Both the position numbers and the translations under genes were made by a program. This document shows, piece after piece, positions 1 to 7,391 of a stretch of 50,831 bases of DNA; within the stretch, counting starts at the first letter, position 1; each line of letters begins with the position of its first letter. The DNA is from a virus. Below the pieces are notes generated by a model. That model did not search any database. It was not told where the DNA came from and worked only from the letters and a program-made list of their open reading frames with translations. The stretch covers positions 56,356-107,186 of IMG/VR virus record IMGVR_UViG_3300000101_000007. The stretch is one strand, 5' to 3'.

Positions 1-260
1 CTCTGTTCTTTCCATTCATCTAATGAATAGTGTTTTCGCATTACAGTAATCATTTTGTGTTCTTGTAATACTTTAGCCATTTCAAATGTACCAACACCGT
101 CCATGTTACTTGACATGATTGGTACTCCGGTCCATTCGTTACCGTAATGAAATTTAAATGTACGAGTTAAGTCAACATCACGTCTGCTTTCTAATTTAGA
201 ACGCTTCGGCTTAAACAGTACATCCTTGTAATCTAGTTTAATATCTTGTTCGATTCGCAT
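1..260 (-). CDS. guaC: GMP reductase, N-terminal part (runs off left edge)
   Basis: Only the first 86 codons are present; the gene continues beyond base 1. The start MRIEQDIKLDYKDVLFKPKR and the following NMDGVGTFEMA and MRKHYS stretches match the beginning of GuaC, a TIM-barrel enzyme of the IMPDH/GMPR family that reduces GMP to IMP with NADPH. The catalytic Cys loop lies outside the window. It begins 9 bases after the exonuclease gene at 270-854 and shares its strand, so both probably use the promoter at 894-922. With NrdA/NrdB and PRPP synthetase elsewhere in the window it fits phage remodelling of purine pools. IMP dehydrogenase is the alternative, but the N-terminus is of the GuaC type. 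Confidence 0.85.
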   Translation of the reverse strand, partial: MRIEQDIKLDYKDVLFKPKRSKLESRRDVDLTRTFKFHYGNEWTGVPIMSSNMDGVGTFEMAKVLQEHKMITVMRKHYSLDEWKEQ

Positions 261-269
261 ATTTGACAC

Positions 270-854
270 TTATCCTCTCATATTAGCGTATGGCTGAATA
301 AACCTGCCATCAATTGTTGAACTTGAACGTAATGTACGTAAAACATTTTGTACACCGACTGCTTGGTTCCATGCATCTTCTAACGCATGGTGTGCAAGTA
401 CTGGTGGCCTGTGAGGATTGATACCAATGTCAAACAATGTTCTCGTATCTCGCACTTGCCAAAAATTCCAGGGGCATAATTTTTCTAGCTTTTTAAAAAT
501 GTGTTCACAGATAACTATATCAAAACTAGCACCATGACTCCATACACGCTGAGCACCCCAACAAAATTTATACAGTTTGTTCATTGCTTCGTCAATGGGG
601 ATTCTACCTTCTGTACTGAATGCTTCTTCTTGTGCGGCCTTGCTTTGTTGACCCCACCATTCAATTGTTGATTGTGATGTTGTAAGTCCAAGTGCATCGC
701 AACTGTCTACGTCAACTTTTACATAGAATTTTTCTGCGGATTTTTGTGCTTGATCTTCTCCGAACGGATCAAACTTAATTGCACCTATTGTTAGCACTGT
801 CGCTGTGGGCAGTACATCGAGTGTTTCTAAGTCGATCATTATATCTGTTCTCAT
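270..854 (-). CDS. DEDD-type 3'-5' exonuclease
   Basis: A 194-aa protein with the layout of the small 3'-5' exoribonuclease family (RNase T/Rv2179c-like). Exo I is at residues 5-12 (IMIDLETL, with the D and E ligands), a middle motif surrounds WSHGASFDIVI, and the C-terminal Exo III is HHALEDAWNQA, giving the H and D of a DEDDh site. Proteins of this type are common in marine T4-like phages and trim RNA or DNA 3' ends; the real substrate cannot be read from sequence. It is the first gene after a consensus sigma-70 promoter (894-922) and is followed by guaC. Confidence 0.8.
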   Translation of the reverse strand: MRTDIMIDLETLDVLPTATVLTIGAIKFDPFGEDQAQKSAEKFYVKVDVDSCDALGLTTSQSTIEWWGQQSKAAQEEAFSTEGRIPIDEAMNKLYKFCWGAQRVWSHGASFDIVICEHIFKKLEKLCPWNFWQVRDTRTLFDIGINPHRPPVLAHHALEDAWNQAVGVQNVLRTLRSSSTIDGRFIQPYANMRG

Positions 855-893
855 TTAAATGCCTTTGTGTGTGTTAATTTCAATTACTTTATA

Positions 894-922
894 ATTATAG
901 CAGAGAGTTGTGACGTTGTCAA
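894..922 (-). promoter_or_regulatory. Perfect sigma-70 promoter for exonuclease-guaC
   Basis: On the minus strand: TTGACA (917-922), 17-base spacer, TATAAT (894-899). Both hexamers match consensus exactly. The start codon at 854 is about 30 bases downstream of the expected transcription start. Confidence 0.85.
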
Positions 923-936
923 CCGGTAAAGGCTGA

Positions 937-1269
937 TTAATGTCCTCTTTTTCTTTTTGGAGCAGTACCTTGTTCTAGCTCACGCTCTTTTCTCCGCCAA
1001 CGGGCTACTGCTGCCGCTTTGGCTTTCTTGCGCTTCTCACTAGGTTTTGTGTAGAATTCACGATCACGGATTTCTTGCATCAATCCATCACGTTCTATTT
1101 TCTTTTTTAATCTACGGAGAGCTTTATTGACATCTTCACCGTCACGAACTGTAACTGCTAATCCTTCCGGATCAGGTGTCCATTGCTTACGAGGTTTATT
1201 AAATTTGTCACCTTTATTATTAGACCACTGCTTGTTCGTTGAGTGCTTTCGGTTTCTATCATATGCCAT
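937..1269 (-). CDS. rpsU: Phage-encoded ribosomal protein bS21
   Basis: 110 aa. Residues about 37-100 hold the bS21 signature (VTVRDGEDVNKALRRLKKK, then REFYTKPSEKRKKAKAAA), the small 30S protein next to the anti-Shine-Dalgarno region. The family is usually about 70 aa; here a basic 35-residue N-terminal extension and a short Lys/Arg tail are added. bS21 is a known phage-borne ribosomal protein, notably in pelagiphages, and may bias host ribosomes toward viral mRNAs. Its start overlaps the end of the 126-aa upstream gene by 11 bases, so the two are probably translationally coupled. Confidence 0.9.
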   Translation of the reverse strand: MAYDRNRKHSTNKQWSNNKGDKFNKPRKQWTPDPEGLAVTVRDGEDVNKALRRLKKKIERDGLMQEIRDREFYTKPSEKRKKAKAAAVARWRRKERELEQGTAPKRKRGH

Positions 1270-1639
1270 AACTGTTTTTTGCTTTCTCCATTAAATTGTT
1301 TATTTGTTGTTGATCCAGAATCTCTCTGCTGTTAGCCACGGATAGTTTTGTGCTGCCAAAATAATAACTATTAGGCTGAGCCAAAAAATATCCTGTTGTC
1401 TGTTGATCTTCTGAATTTGCATTTAGTATTACTATAACACATTTATGCTTTTTGTCAACCACCCATTTTGGATCATCGCTTGGTTTGGCAACATAAATTA
1501 TTGTGTTAGGTAATTCTAAAGTCTGGATAGTATTACTTACTAATTGACTTTGCTCTGGTGTGAGGTCATACGTTAATATTCTTAATGCGTCTGTTTGAAT
1601 ATCGTCTGGGTATGTTACTATGCTTACTGTGTCATTCAT
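1259..1639 (-). CDS. Conserved hypothetical protein upstream of bS21
   Basis: 126 aa, soluble, with no recognisable motif. Beta-rich segments alternate with charged stretches, for example KWVVDKKHKCVIVILNAN. Its start codon forms an ATGA overlap with the stop of the -1 frame of the preceding membrane/coiled-coil gene (stop at 1636-1638), which argues that the -1 frame is really translated. It overlaps the bS21 gene by 11 bases at its 3' end. Function unknown. Confidence 0.7.
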   Translation of the reverse strand: MNDTVSIVTYPDDIQTDALRILTYDLTPEQSQLVSNTIQTLELPNTIIYVAKPSDDPKWVVDKKHKCVIVILNANSEDQQTTGYFLAQPNSYYFGSTKLSVANSREILDQQQINNLMEKAKNSYGI

Positions 1640-1781
1640 TCGATGTTGCTTTTATGCGTTGCCATACTGAGTTAGGATTTTGTTCTGCATTCTGTATATA
1701 TCCTAAACTTCCTTTTCTATTGTTTTCTTGACTTGCTCCGCCCCATCTTTCTCGATCCAGCTTAAAGATTCCTTTTTTTTT
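1636..1781 (-). other. Candidate -1 frameshift extension (A AAA AAG slippery site)
   Basis: Frame read after a -1 slip in the 1703-3769 gene. Reading resumes as KGIFKLDRERWGGASQENN and continues for about 48 codons, including GYIQNAEQNPNSVWQR, to a TGA at 1636-1638 that overlaps the ATG of the next gene (1639). The slippery heptamer is the dnaX-type A AAA AAG in the correct phase. A homopolymer length difference (8 or 10 A in the true genome) would give the same extension without recoding. Confidence 0.5.
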
Positions 1782-3769
1782 GAAATCTCTTCTTCTAGCT
1801 CTGGAAACACTTTATAGTCTGCTTCTGGCTTTAAATATTTTAACCACGGTAGCTCTTTTATTCTACCAAGTGTATGTTGAATTCTTTTATCTTTAAGTTT
1901 GTTGTTCTCAGGGTCTTCAGCCTTCCATTTCTTCATGGCCTCTTTTTCTTCGTCACTTACACCTTCAAACTCTGCAGACTCGTCATCTTCTTCTTTGTCG
2001 ACCTGTTCTTCTGCTGCCTTGTTTGCTGCATTTACCCAACTGTTCCATTTATCAAGATCTTCATTGTCTTGCTCAGGTACATCTTGTTGCTCTTCGTCAG
2101 CAAGTCTAACTGGTGCAGTATCTTCAACTGGTGGAATGTTATCAGCAATTTTTTGAGCTCTAGCAGTTTCGTAAGAATTACGGTCAAACTCTTCGTTGTC
2201 TTTTAATGCTTGTTCGTGATCTCTATCGATATTCTCTTGCCACGCTTCATCATATTCTTTATCCGTAAAGGGTGGCTTAGGTGTTGGATCTAACTTTGGG
2301 GAGCCGTCATCGTCCCCTCCTGGACCAGACCTTCTGTTCCATTCAAATGTATACTGTGATGCAATAAGCAATAGTACTGCAAGTGGATCAAAAACAAATA
2401 TAATAATGATAATGACCCAACGTACTGCTTCTTCTAGTAAGTTGTTATCTGCTTGTTCGCCATAAACAAATTCAGCAATATACTTAATAGGTCCTACTTC
2501 AGCTTCTAGCTTACGATACTCTGCTTGTAGTGCATACTTTTCTTCTGTTAGTGTATCAAGTTCATCTTCAGCAGTTTTAATCTTTACAGCTTGTTCACTA
2601 ATAGCGGCATCAATTTCATCTGCTTTATCTGTTTGTGCTAGTTGTCCACGTAGTCTTTCAATTAGTGCTTGACTATTTACAACTTGTTTCTCTGCACTTT
2701 CACGTAGTCTTTGTATTTCATCTCTAGCAGTTTGAATCACAGGACTTTCGTCTTTACGTACATCGTCAATTTTTTCTAGCATTTTAAGTTCACGATCTTT
2801 AAGTGCAGGTATTTGCACTGTGCGAATATCTTTAATAACTCCTGCTAGTCTTTCTTTTTCTTTATCAACATCTTCACTTGCACCTTGACGTAGTTCTGAT
2901 ATCTCTACGTTTAGTTCTTTGATACGCTCCCTTTGTGCTTCAACCCAAGTTGCTAATGCTCTACGTGTATTACCGCCAAATAATCCGTCACTTGATACTC
3001 CAATGATTGCTTGGCCTGCTTTTACTTGTGAATCTTCTTCGCTATTAATTTGATTAGTTACACGAATAATTTCTTCTTCAATCTTTTGAATGTTATCTAG
3101 TAAAGGTTGTGTAACACTTGTATCGGTATTTAAATTTTCAATCTTTGTTTCGTATTCTTTTGCACTAGTTTCTAAACGTAAGATCTCTGCTTGTATGTTT
3201 GTAAGCTGATCTTCGTATGGTTTTGTTCTGTTGCCGTCTGTAGCTCTAGCGTCTTCAATAATTTTGTTCTGTTGATTAATAGCCGGTTTAATCCGTTCAA
3301 ATGCTTTATCAATACGTTCTTGTTCTTTATCGATTTGATTCTGTATATTCGCATCAGAACCTGTACCACTAGTTTCTAATGCTAGTATCTTGTCATCTGC
3401 ACGTTTTATAATAGCATTAAGTCTGCCAATCTCTGTATCTATTTGTATTACTTTTGCAACACTTTCTTCACTTGCACTTGTTTGCTCAATATGTGCTTTA
3501 GATAGGAAACCAAAAATACCCATGCTTGTAATAAACATAAGGATAAAAACAGCCGTGGAGAGATAGGTCTTCAACCACCAGGTAGCTTTGCTCCAATACT
3601 TGTGAAGCCATACTGCGGTAACAAGTTTACCAACTTCTAGTGCAACACCCATAATAATAATAGGAGTCACAGCGGCGGCAAAAATAGCAGCCAATCCTGC
3701 TACACTGTAGTATATCGCAATAGCACTAATACATAGTGCTGTGAGTAATGTTAAGATTCCGTATATCAT
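1703..3769 (-). CDS. Large membrane/coiled-coil protein, possible -1 frameshift at its 3' end
   Basis: 688 aa from the ATG at 3769, chosen over an upstream GTG at 3784 because AAGG lies 6 bases before it. Two to three hydrophobic helices occupy the first 100 residues (SVAGLAAIFAAAVTPIIIMG, then an AVFILMFITSMGIFGF helix). They are followed by about 330 residues of charged coiled coil, another membrane segment (VIIIIIFVFDPLAVLLLIAS) and an acidic cytosolic tail. Similar proteins of unknown role occur in marine T4-like phages. Near the C-terminus nine A residues contain A AAA AAG in phase (about 1772-1781). A -1 shift there would replace the last roughly 22 residues with about 48 others and end at 1636, coupled to the next gene. 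Confidence 0.75.
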   Translation of the reverse strand: MIYGILTLLTALCISAIAIYYSVAGLAAIFAAAVTPIIIMGVALEVGKLVTAVWLHKYWSKATWWLKTYLSTAVFILMFITSMGIFGFLSKAHIEQTSASEESVAKVIQIDTEIGRLNAIIKRADDKILALETSGTGSDANIQNQIDKEQERIDKAFERIKPAINQQNKIIEDARATDGNRTKPYEDQLTNIQAEILRLETSAKEYETKIENLNTDTSVTQPLLDNIQKIEEEIIRVTNQINSEEDSQVKAGQAIIGVSSDGLFGGNTRRALATWVEAQRERIKELNVEISELRQGASEDVDKEKERLAGVIKDIRTVQIPALKDRELKMLEKIDDVRKDESPVIQTARDEIQRLRESAEKQVVNSQALIERLRGQLAQTDKADEIDAAISEQAVKIKTAEDELDTLTEEKYALQAEYRKLEAEVGPIKYIAEFVYGEQADNNLLEEAVRWVIIIIIFVFDPLAVLLLIASQYTFEWNRRSGPGGDDDGSPKLDPTPKPPFTDKEYDEAWQENIDRDHEQALKDNEEFDRNSYETARAQKIADNIPPVEDTAPVRLADEEQQDVPEQDNEDLDKWNSWVNAANKAAEEQVDKEEDDESAEFEGVSDEEKEAMKKWKAEDPENNKLKDKRIQHTLGRIKELPWLKYLKPEADYKVFPELEEEISKKKESLSWIEKDGAEQVKKTIEKEV

Positions 3770-3784
3770 GTTTTCCTTATGCAC

Positions 3785-4228
3785 TTATTTACCTGAATAC
3801 CAGGCCCATGAATTAGTACTATTATAATGACAAGCAGTCACAGTCATGACTTTTTGTTTACTATATGCAATAGCACTTAAATGTAGCCTCCTACAATAAC
3901 CTGACCCTGTCGGCCATGTTAGCACTGGAGTTGACACGCCACTAGCATTGTCACGATACCAAGTAACTTGTTCTCCATTCTCTGCATAATGCAATGCGTG
4001 AGTCACACTTGCCATATATGCATTCTTTTGATTGTTGTTTAGTTTCTTATACCAACCAAAAGACCATTCAAGAACTCGACTTGCCGGATGGTTCGACGAG
4101 TACTCAAAAAACTTAGGGTTAGTAAAGTCTTGTGCTTGTACTGGGTGACATGTACTAATACTGATCAGTATGCACAATTTCCCAACTACCATCAGGTTTC
4201 TGACAGCTGATACCTTTGCGTTGAACAT
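3785..4228 (-). CDS. Secreted protein with 17-kDa surface-antigen-like C-terminus
   Basis: 147 aa from the ATG at 4228, which has GGAGG 5 bases upstream; a TTG at 4240 is less likely. A hydrophobic N-terminal stretch ending in HPVQAQ looks like a signal peptide cleaved after AQA-type residues. The C-terminal half (GVSTPVLTWPTGSGYCRRLH, then TACHYN) resembles the C-terminal domain of rickettsial-type 17-kDa outer-membrane antigens. It overlaps the preceding lipoprotein gene by about 74 bases, an arrangement reminiscent of nested spanin genes, but no spanin function is shown. Confidence 0.7.
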   Translation of the reverse strand: MFNAKVSAVRNLMVVGKLCILISISTCHPVQAQDFTNPKFFEYSSNHPASRVLEWSFGWYKKLNNNQKNAYMASVTHALHYAENGEQVTWYRDNASGVSTPVLTWPTGSGYCRRLHLSAIAYSKQKVMTVTACHYNSTNSWAWYSGK

Positions 4229-4481
4229 TATGTCCTCCAATCATCATCCAGTAATTAAATTCTCCACAGTTAGGAGCCATTCCAGATCGTTTAGCAAATA
4301 GCCTTTCGATCTGACTATCAGTACATTGCACCCTTGTCTTACTGTCGACAGTGGATCCATTTTGTACTGTAATGTCTTCTGATGTGTGGCAATAATTTGG
4401 CTTTTGTGCAGTTACAGGGGGAGTCGATGCACACCCTGTAAACATGATAGCCGCTGCCACTATTGCGAGTAGCTTAAACAT
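4155..4481 (-). CDS. Lipoprotein
   Basis: 108 aa. The N-terminus has a short charged start, a hydrophobic run and the lipobox IMFTGC around residue 17, so it should be lipidated and anchored in the envelope. The mature part contains four further Cys residues (YCHTSED, QCTDSQ, NCGEF, SCQKPDG) that could form disulfides. It starts one base into the stop of the neighbouring lipoprotein gene (4481) and overlaps the downstream secreted protein. Possible roles are superinfection exclusion, lysis or envelope remodelling; none can be chosen from sequence. Confidence 0.75.
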   Translation of the reverse strand: MFKLLAIVAAAIMFTGCASTPPVTAQKPNYCHTSEDITVQNGSTVDSKTRVQCTDSQIERLFAKRSGMAPNCGEFNYWMMIGGHNVQRKGISCQKPDGSWEIVHTDQY

Positions 4482-4975
4482 TATGCCGGGTCTTTCGCTT
4501 CAGCGATCAAACGATCAAATGTTTCTAATGGCATCTTAATACGAACGTATGTATGCACATGTCCTGTACTTGACAGTTCATATGAATACTTTTTAACTTC
4601 AAGATGCTCTCTAATAGTAGTATTCTGAACAAGGTGCTCTACAAATGTTCTTGTATTACGATTGTTGTTCTGAATGTCTACTGTAGTAGTTGAGTTAACG
4701 GTACCATTAATACGTTCTGCAAAACCTTTTACAGCAAATGCATACGCTTGTGATTCTGACGCTTGTTCAAACTTACTTTCACCCATGCCACATGCATAAG
4801 CATAGTCGTCTTTCCAAAACAAGAAACCTTCTGAACCAATTTGTTCACAATCCATGTACCATGATGGATTAGCTTTAGTTTCTCTGACGTCAATTGTTTT
4901 CATTGAGCTACACGCACCTAATGCGAGTACTAGTGTGCCTACAGTCAATGCCTTCATAGTTGCCTTCATTTTCAT
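4481..4975 (-). CDS. LPP20-like lipoprotein
   Basis: 164 aa with a lipobox LALGAC near residue 22. The mature domain has the NPSWYMDCEQ, AYACGMGESKFEQASE and VKKYSYELSSTGHVHTYVRI elements seen in LPP20/LpoB-like lipoproteins, which sit at the inner face of the outer membrane. It is the first gene after the strong promoter at 5009-5037 and leads a three-gene set of secreted products. Role in infection unknown. Confidence 0.75.
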   Translation of the reverse strand: MKMKATMKALTVGTLVLALGACSSMKTIDVRETKANPSWYMDCEQIGSEGFLFWKDDYAYACGMGESKFEQASESQAYAFAVKGFAERINGTVNSTTTVDIQNNNRNTRTFVEHLVQNTTIREHLEVKKYSYELSSTGHVHTYVRIKMPLETFDRLIAEAKDPA

Positions 4976-5008
4976 AACAGCCTCTCTGTATGTGTTAATG
5001 TAGTCTAT

Positions 5009-5037
5009 AGTATACTAGGTTTTACTCGGTAAGTCAA
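5009..5037 (-). promoter_or_regulatory. Sigma-70 promoter for the lipoprotein genes
   Basis: Minus strand TTGACT (5032-5037), 17-base spacer, TATACT (5009-5014). One mismatch in each hexamer. It lies 34 bases upstream of the ATG at 4975. Confidence 0.75.
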
Positions 5038-5321
5038 GTCTTAATTACTTTTTTGGAATTCTTTTTTATCCAAAATAACCACTTCATTTTAGTACCATCT
5101 CTATCCCAATCAATGAACTTATTAGGTACCAGTCTAAGATGGAAAGGATATTTACGTCCTACCATATCATTCCAGCACTCTGTTCTTTGTTGTCTCCAGG
5201 GAAATATACTTGACCCTGTCCGAGATAATCCCACACAGGCAGGATACTTATGATCATTAATCAAATCTCGAATGTATTGGGTCAAATAATTATCTTTGCA
5301 CGTAGAATATATGTAAGCCAA
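5034..5321 (-). CDS. Hypothetical protein downstream of SleB hydrolase
   Basis: 95 aa if read from a TTG at 5321; a GTG about 29 codons later is an alternative start. The composition is basic and aromatic (RKYPFHLRLVPNKFIDWDRD, then KWLFWIKKN) with no known motif. It overlaps the last 32 bases of the SleB-like gene. Its 3' end overlaps the -35 region of the next promoter. Reading frame and composition look genuine but the start is uncertain. Confidence 0.55.
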   Translation of the reverse strand: MAYIYSTCKDNYLTQYIRDLINDHKYPACVGLSRTGSSIFPWRQQRTECWNDMVGRKYPFHLRLVPNKFIDWDRDGTKMKWLFWIKKNSKKVIKT

Positions 5322-5895
5322 TCCTACCGATTAGTAACATACTGGTATTCCATTTAGGATTAACATAAGTTGCATGGTAGTGTGTTGCGCCTTCAGATAT
5401 ACCTGTTAAGTAACCTGAGTTGACCATGCGATACGCAATAGTTTGTGCTTGTCTCCATTCGTCACCAATTGGCGGTTCGTCTGACTTACCATCACAGAAC
5501 CAACTAAATTGACACTGATGTCGAATAGGGATCATAACACGTTGATCATCTGGTAGCTCTGGAAACTGTTTTGTTTTCCAGCTTTCTTTCCAACGTGCTT
5601 GGTATACTACTTCGCAAATTGAGTTTGGATAAGAAGTAGAAGATACTCTGTTCATTACTACATCACTTACTGCTGCTTTACCTGCTAGGTTATCTCCTCG
5701 AGCTTCGTAGTAAATGTTAAGTGCCAAACAGTATTCGTCTGGGTGTGATTTTGAATTATATAACTCTCCAACAATTGTTGAATCTTTATCATCCATCAAT
5801 GTTGATGCATGAAGATGTTGTCCGCTCTGCGCTGTAGATACTACTACAAATGCAAGTGTTGTGAATATTATTAATGATCGCATAATTAGTTTCAT
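5290..5895 (-). CDS. SleB-like cell wall hydrolase
   Basis: 201 aa. An N-terminal hydrophobic segment (SLIIFTTLAFVVVSTAQ) looks like a signal peptide or anchor. The rest is a Hydrolase_2/SleB domain: CLALNIYYEARGDNLAGKAA carries the catalytic Glu, followed by VMNRV, CQFSWFCDGK and GATHYHATYVNPKW, ending near the family's usual end (RIGLHIFY). Such enzymes cut peptidoglycan glycan strands. With the glucosaminidase at 6642-7301 and the lipoproteins it suggests a lysis or envelope module, although a T4-type lysozyme is not seen. Confidence 0.85.
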   Translation of the reverse strand: MKLIMRSLIIFTTLAFVVVSTAQSGQHLHASTLMDDKDSTIVGELYNSKSHPDEYCLALNIYYEARGDNLAGKAAVSDVVMNRVSSTSYPNSICEVVYQARWKESWKTKQFPELPDDQRVMIPIRHQCQFSWFCDGKSDEPPIGDEWRQAQTIAYRMVNSGYLTGISEGATHYHATYVNPKWNTSMLLIGRIGLHIFYVQR

Positions 5896-5936
5896 CCTTT
5901 ATTTAGATTGGTGTTATACATACTAAACATAGTACT

Positions 5937-6395
5937 TTAGTTGCGCCTCATCTGTGCAATTTCTGTCGCTTGTTTCTTTCCTGTCTTATCGTCATCGTCC
6001 GCGAACACAGGAACCATATTGCTTTTGTGCATTGTAGCAATACCTATAAGTCTACGTTCACCTGTGTATTGTAAAGGCTCCTTCCTAGTGCATGGTGCGA
6101 ATGTATTCTTAGAAACATAACTAGGTATTTTATCTGCCTCTCTAACAATAGGAGTAGAAGTATTACGTAATGGTGCAACTGCAGGTATTGACTTAGGTCT
6201 GTATTCACCTCGACAATAAGCAATGTATTCTTCAACTGTATCAAACTGATGTGAATGTAGATGTTTCCTACGCATATCTTTATTATGCTTTCTCCAGTTT
6301 ACAGTAAACTCTTCAATTTTCTTATCTGTTAGTTTTTTCTTCTTACGCTTTGTTGTATTCAACGTGGTTAATCCACGAGCTAGATGCATTGTCAT
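5937..6395 (-). CDS. Conserved phage hypothetical protein
   Basis: 152 aa, strongly basic N-terminal half (KRKKKKLTDKK) and a C-terminal segment TMHKSNMVPVFADDD of a type I associate with marine T4-like phages. No catalytic motif or membrane segment. It sits one base from the SWIM-type gene and is probably co-transcribed with it and with the glucosaminidase gene. Confidence 0.65.
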   Translation of the reverse strand: MTMHLARGLTTLNTTKRKKKKLTDKKIEEFTVNWRKHNKDMRRKHLHSHQFDTVEEYIAYCRGEYRPKSIPAVAPLRNTSTPIVREADKIPSYVSKNTFAPCTRKEPLQYTGERRLIGIATMHKSNMVPVFADDDDKTGKKQATEIAQMRRN

Positions 6396-6396
6396 A

Positions 6397-6642
6397 TTAG
6401 GCTCCTAACGCAAAATTATAATCACAGGCTTGTTGCCAACGTTCAGCAATAGCTCTAGTGTGTTTACATTTACCATGCATTGTCATACCTATACAATCAC
6501 AAGTAAAACCTTTTGATGTCCACTCAACAGTATAGTCATCACCACGACTACCTTTTACTGGCCACTGTGTGCCAACTGCCCAATGGTCTTTCATATTCAT
6601 AAAGTCAGGCTTGAAGTACCTAGGTCCGTATTTGCTTTTCAT
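6397..6642 (-). CDS. SWIM-type zinc-finger protein
   Basis: 81 aa. The C-terminal half contains FTCDCIGMTMHGKCKH, a CxCx(n)CxH SWIM zinc-binding motif used in DNA or protein contacts. The N-terminal half has no known domain. It overlaps the glucosaminidase gene by one base (ATG inside the preceding stop), so it belongs to that operon. Confidence 0.8.
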   Translation of the reverse strand: MKSKYGPRYFKPDFMNMKDHWAVGTQWPVKGSRGDDYTVEWTSKGFTCDCIGMTMHGKCKHTRAIAERWQQACDYNFALGA

Positions 6643-7301
6643 TATGGTAACTCCTTACTTGCAATAGTGTTTACAATCATATTACTATACTTTTCGTTTA
6701 CACTCCATGGAGAAATGTTCTCACTAAGTAATTTGTAATCTACAATGCCGGCAGCAATTTGTCTTGTACGTTCTACACGAAAACCTTCGTATGCATAATG
6801 TTCATTAAGAATATTAATTGCATGTTGTACACTTGCACATTTTGTAGGATAAGTTTTTACACCAAACTCTGCATTAGGTAAATCCAATGGCTTCATTTGT
6901 GGAACATCGGCATCCCAAGTACGAATACCAAAAAGGTTGTTACCTTCTTTAGTAAATCTACTAGTACCCCAACCACTTTCTATACCTGCCATTGCAATGA
7001 TGATAGCACTCGGAACACGCTGTTCACGTGGAGTAGTAAAGTTAATGTAATCGACACAATTGCCTACTGCATCCATAAATGACTGTGGATCAGTATACAC
7101 AAAGTCTGGTTCGTGCATACCAAGAGCAACTGCCTCTTTTAAGAAGTTAGTTTCAATCTGCTTTTGATAACCGCTAACTGTAATTGCATTAGGATTAAAT
7201 GTACCTACTGCAAATGTAACACCCAAAGCAGCGAGTGAAACACCAGTAATTATTGCCTTACGTTTTATGCCTGTCCAATTCATTCTGAGCCTCTTCTTCA
7301 T
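6642..7301 (-). CDS. Secreted Bax-like endo-beta-N-acetylglucosaminidase
   Basis: 219 aa. Residues about 13-35 form a single hydrophobic helix (IITGVSLAALGVTFAVG) serving as signal or membrane anchor. The domain that follows matches the Bax/glucosaminidase family: VPSAIIIAMAGIESGWGTSR has the catalytic Glu, followed by GNNLFGIRTW and FGVKTYPTKCASVQHAINIL. It should cleave peptidoglycan between sugars in the periplasm. It is first in an operon driven by the promoter at 7315-7343. Confidence 0.85.
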   Translation of the reverse strand: MKKRLRMNWTGIKRKAIITGVSLAALGVTFAVGTFNPNAITVSGYQKQIETNFLKEAVALGMHEPDFVYTDPQSFMDAVGNCVDYINFTTPREQRVPSAIIIAMAGIESGWGTSRFTKEGNNLFGIRTWDADVPQMKPLDLPNAEFGVKTYPTKCASVQHAINILNEHYAYEGFRVERTRQIAAGIVDYKLLSENISPWSVNEKYSNMIVNTIASKELP

Positions 7302-7314
7302 TAGTTATAGTAGT

Positions 7315-7343
7315 ACTATAGCACCTTTTGAAGCAAAGGTCAA
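7315..7343 (-). promoter_or_regulatory. Sigma-70 promoter for glucosaminidase operon
   Basis: Minus strand TTGACC (7338-7343), 17-base spacer, TATAGT (7315-7320). It lies just after the terminator of the upstream outer-membrane protein gene. Confidence 0.75.
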
Positions 7344-7380
7344 GAAAAAAGGTGCCATAATGTTGGAAATGGCACCTTTT
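7344..7380 (-). terminator. Rho-independent terminator after outer-membrane barrel gene
   Basis: Minus strand stem AAGGTGCCAT / ATGGCACCTT (10 bp, 10-base loop) followed by a T run. It begins 11 bases past the stop of the 7392-8015 gene. Confidence 0.9.
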
Positions 7381-7391
7381 GGTTAGATTTT

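Noticed and set aside
1874-2206. Plus-strand open frames over the large membrane gene.
   Set aside because: They are Ser/Phe-rich antisense shadows of a Glu/Lys-rich coding strand, without ribosome sites.
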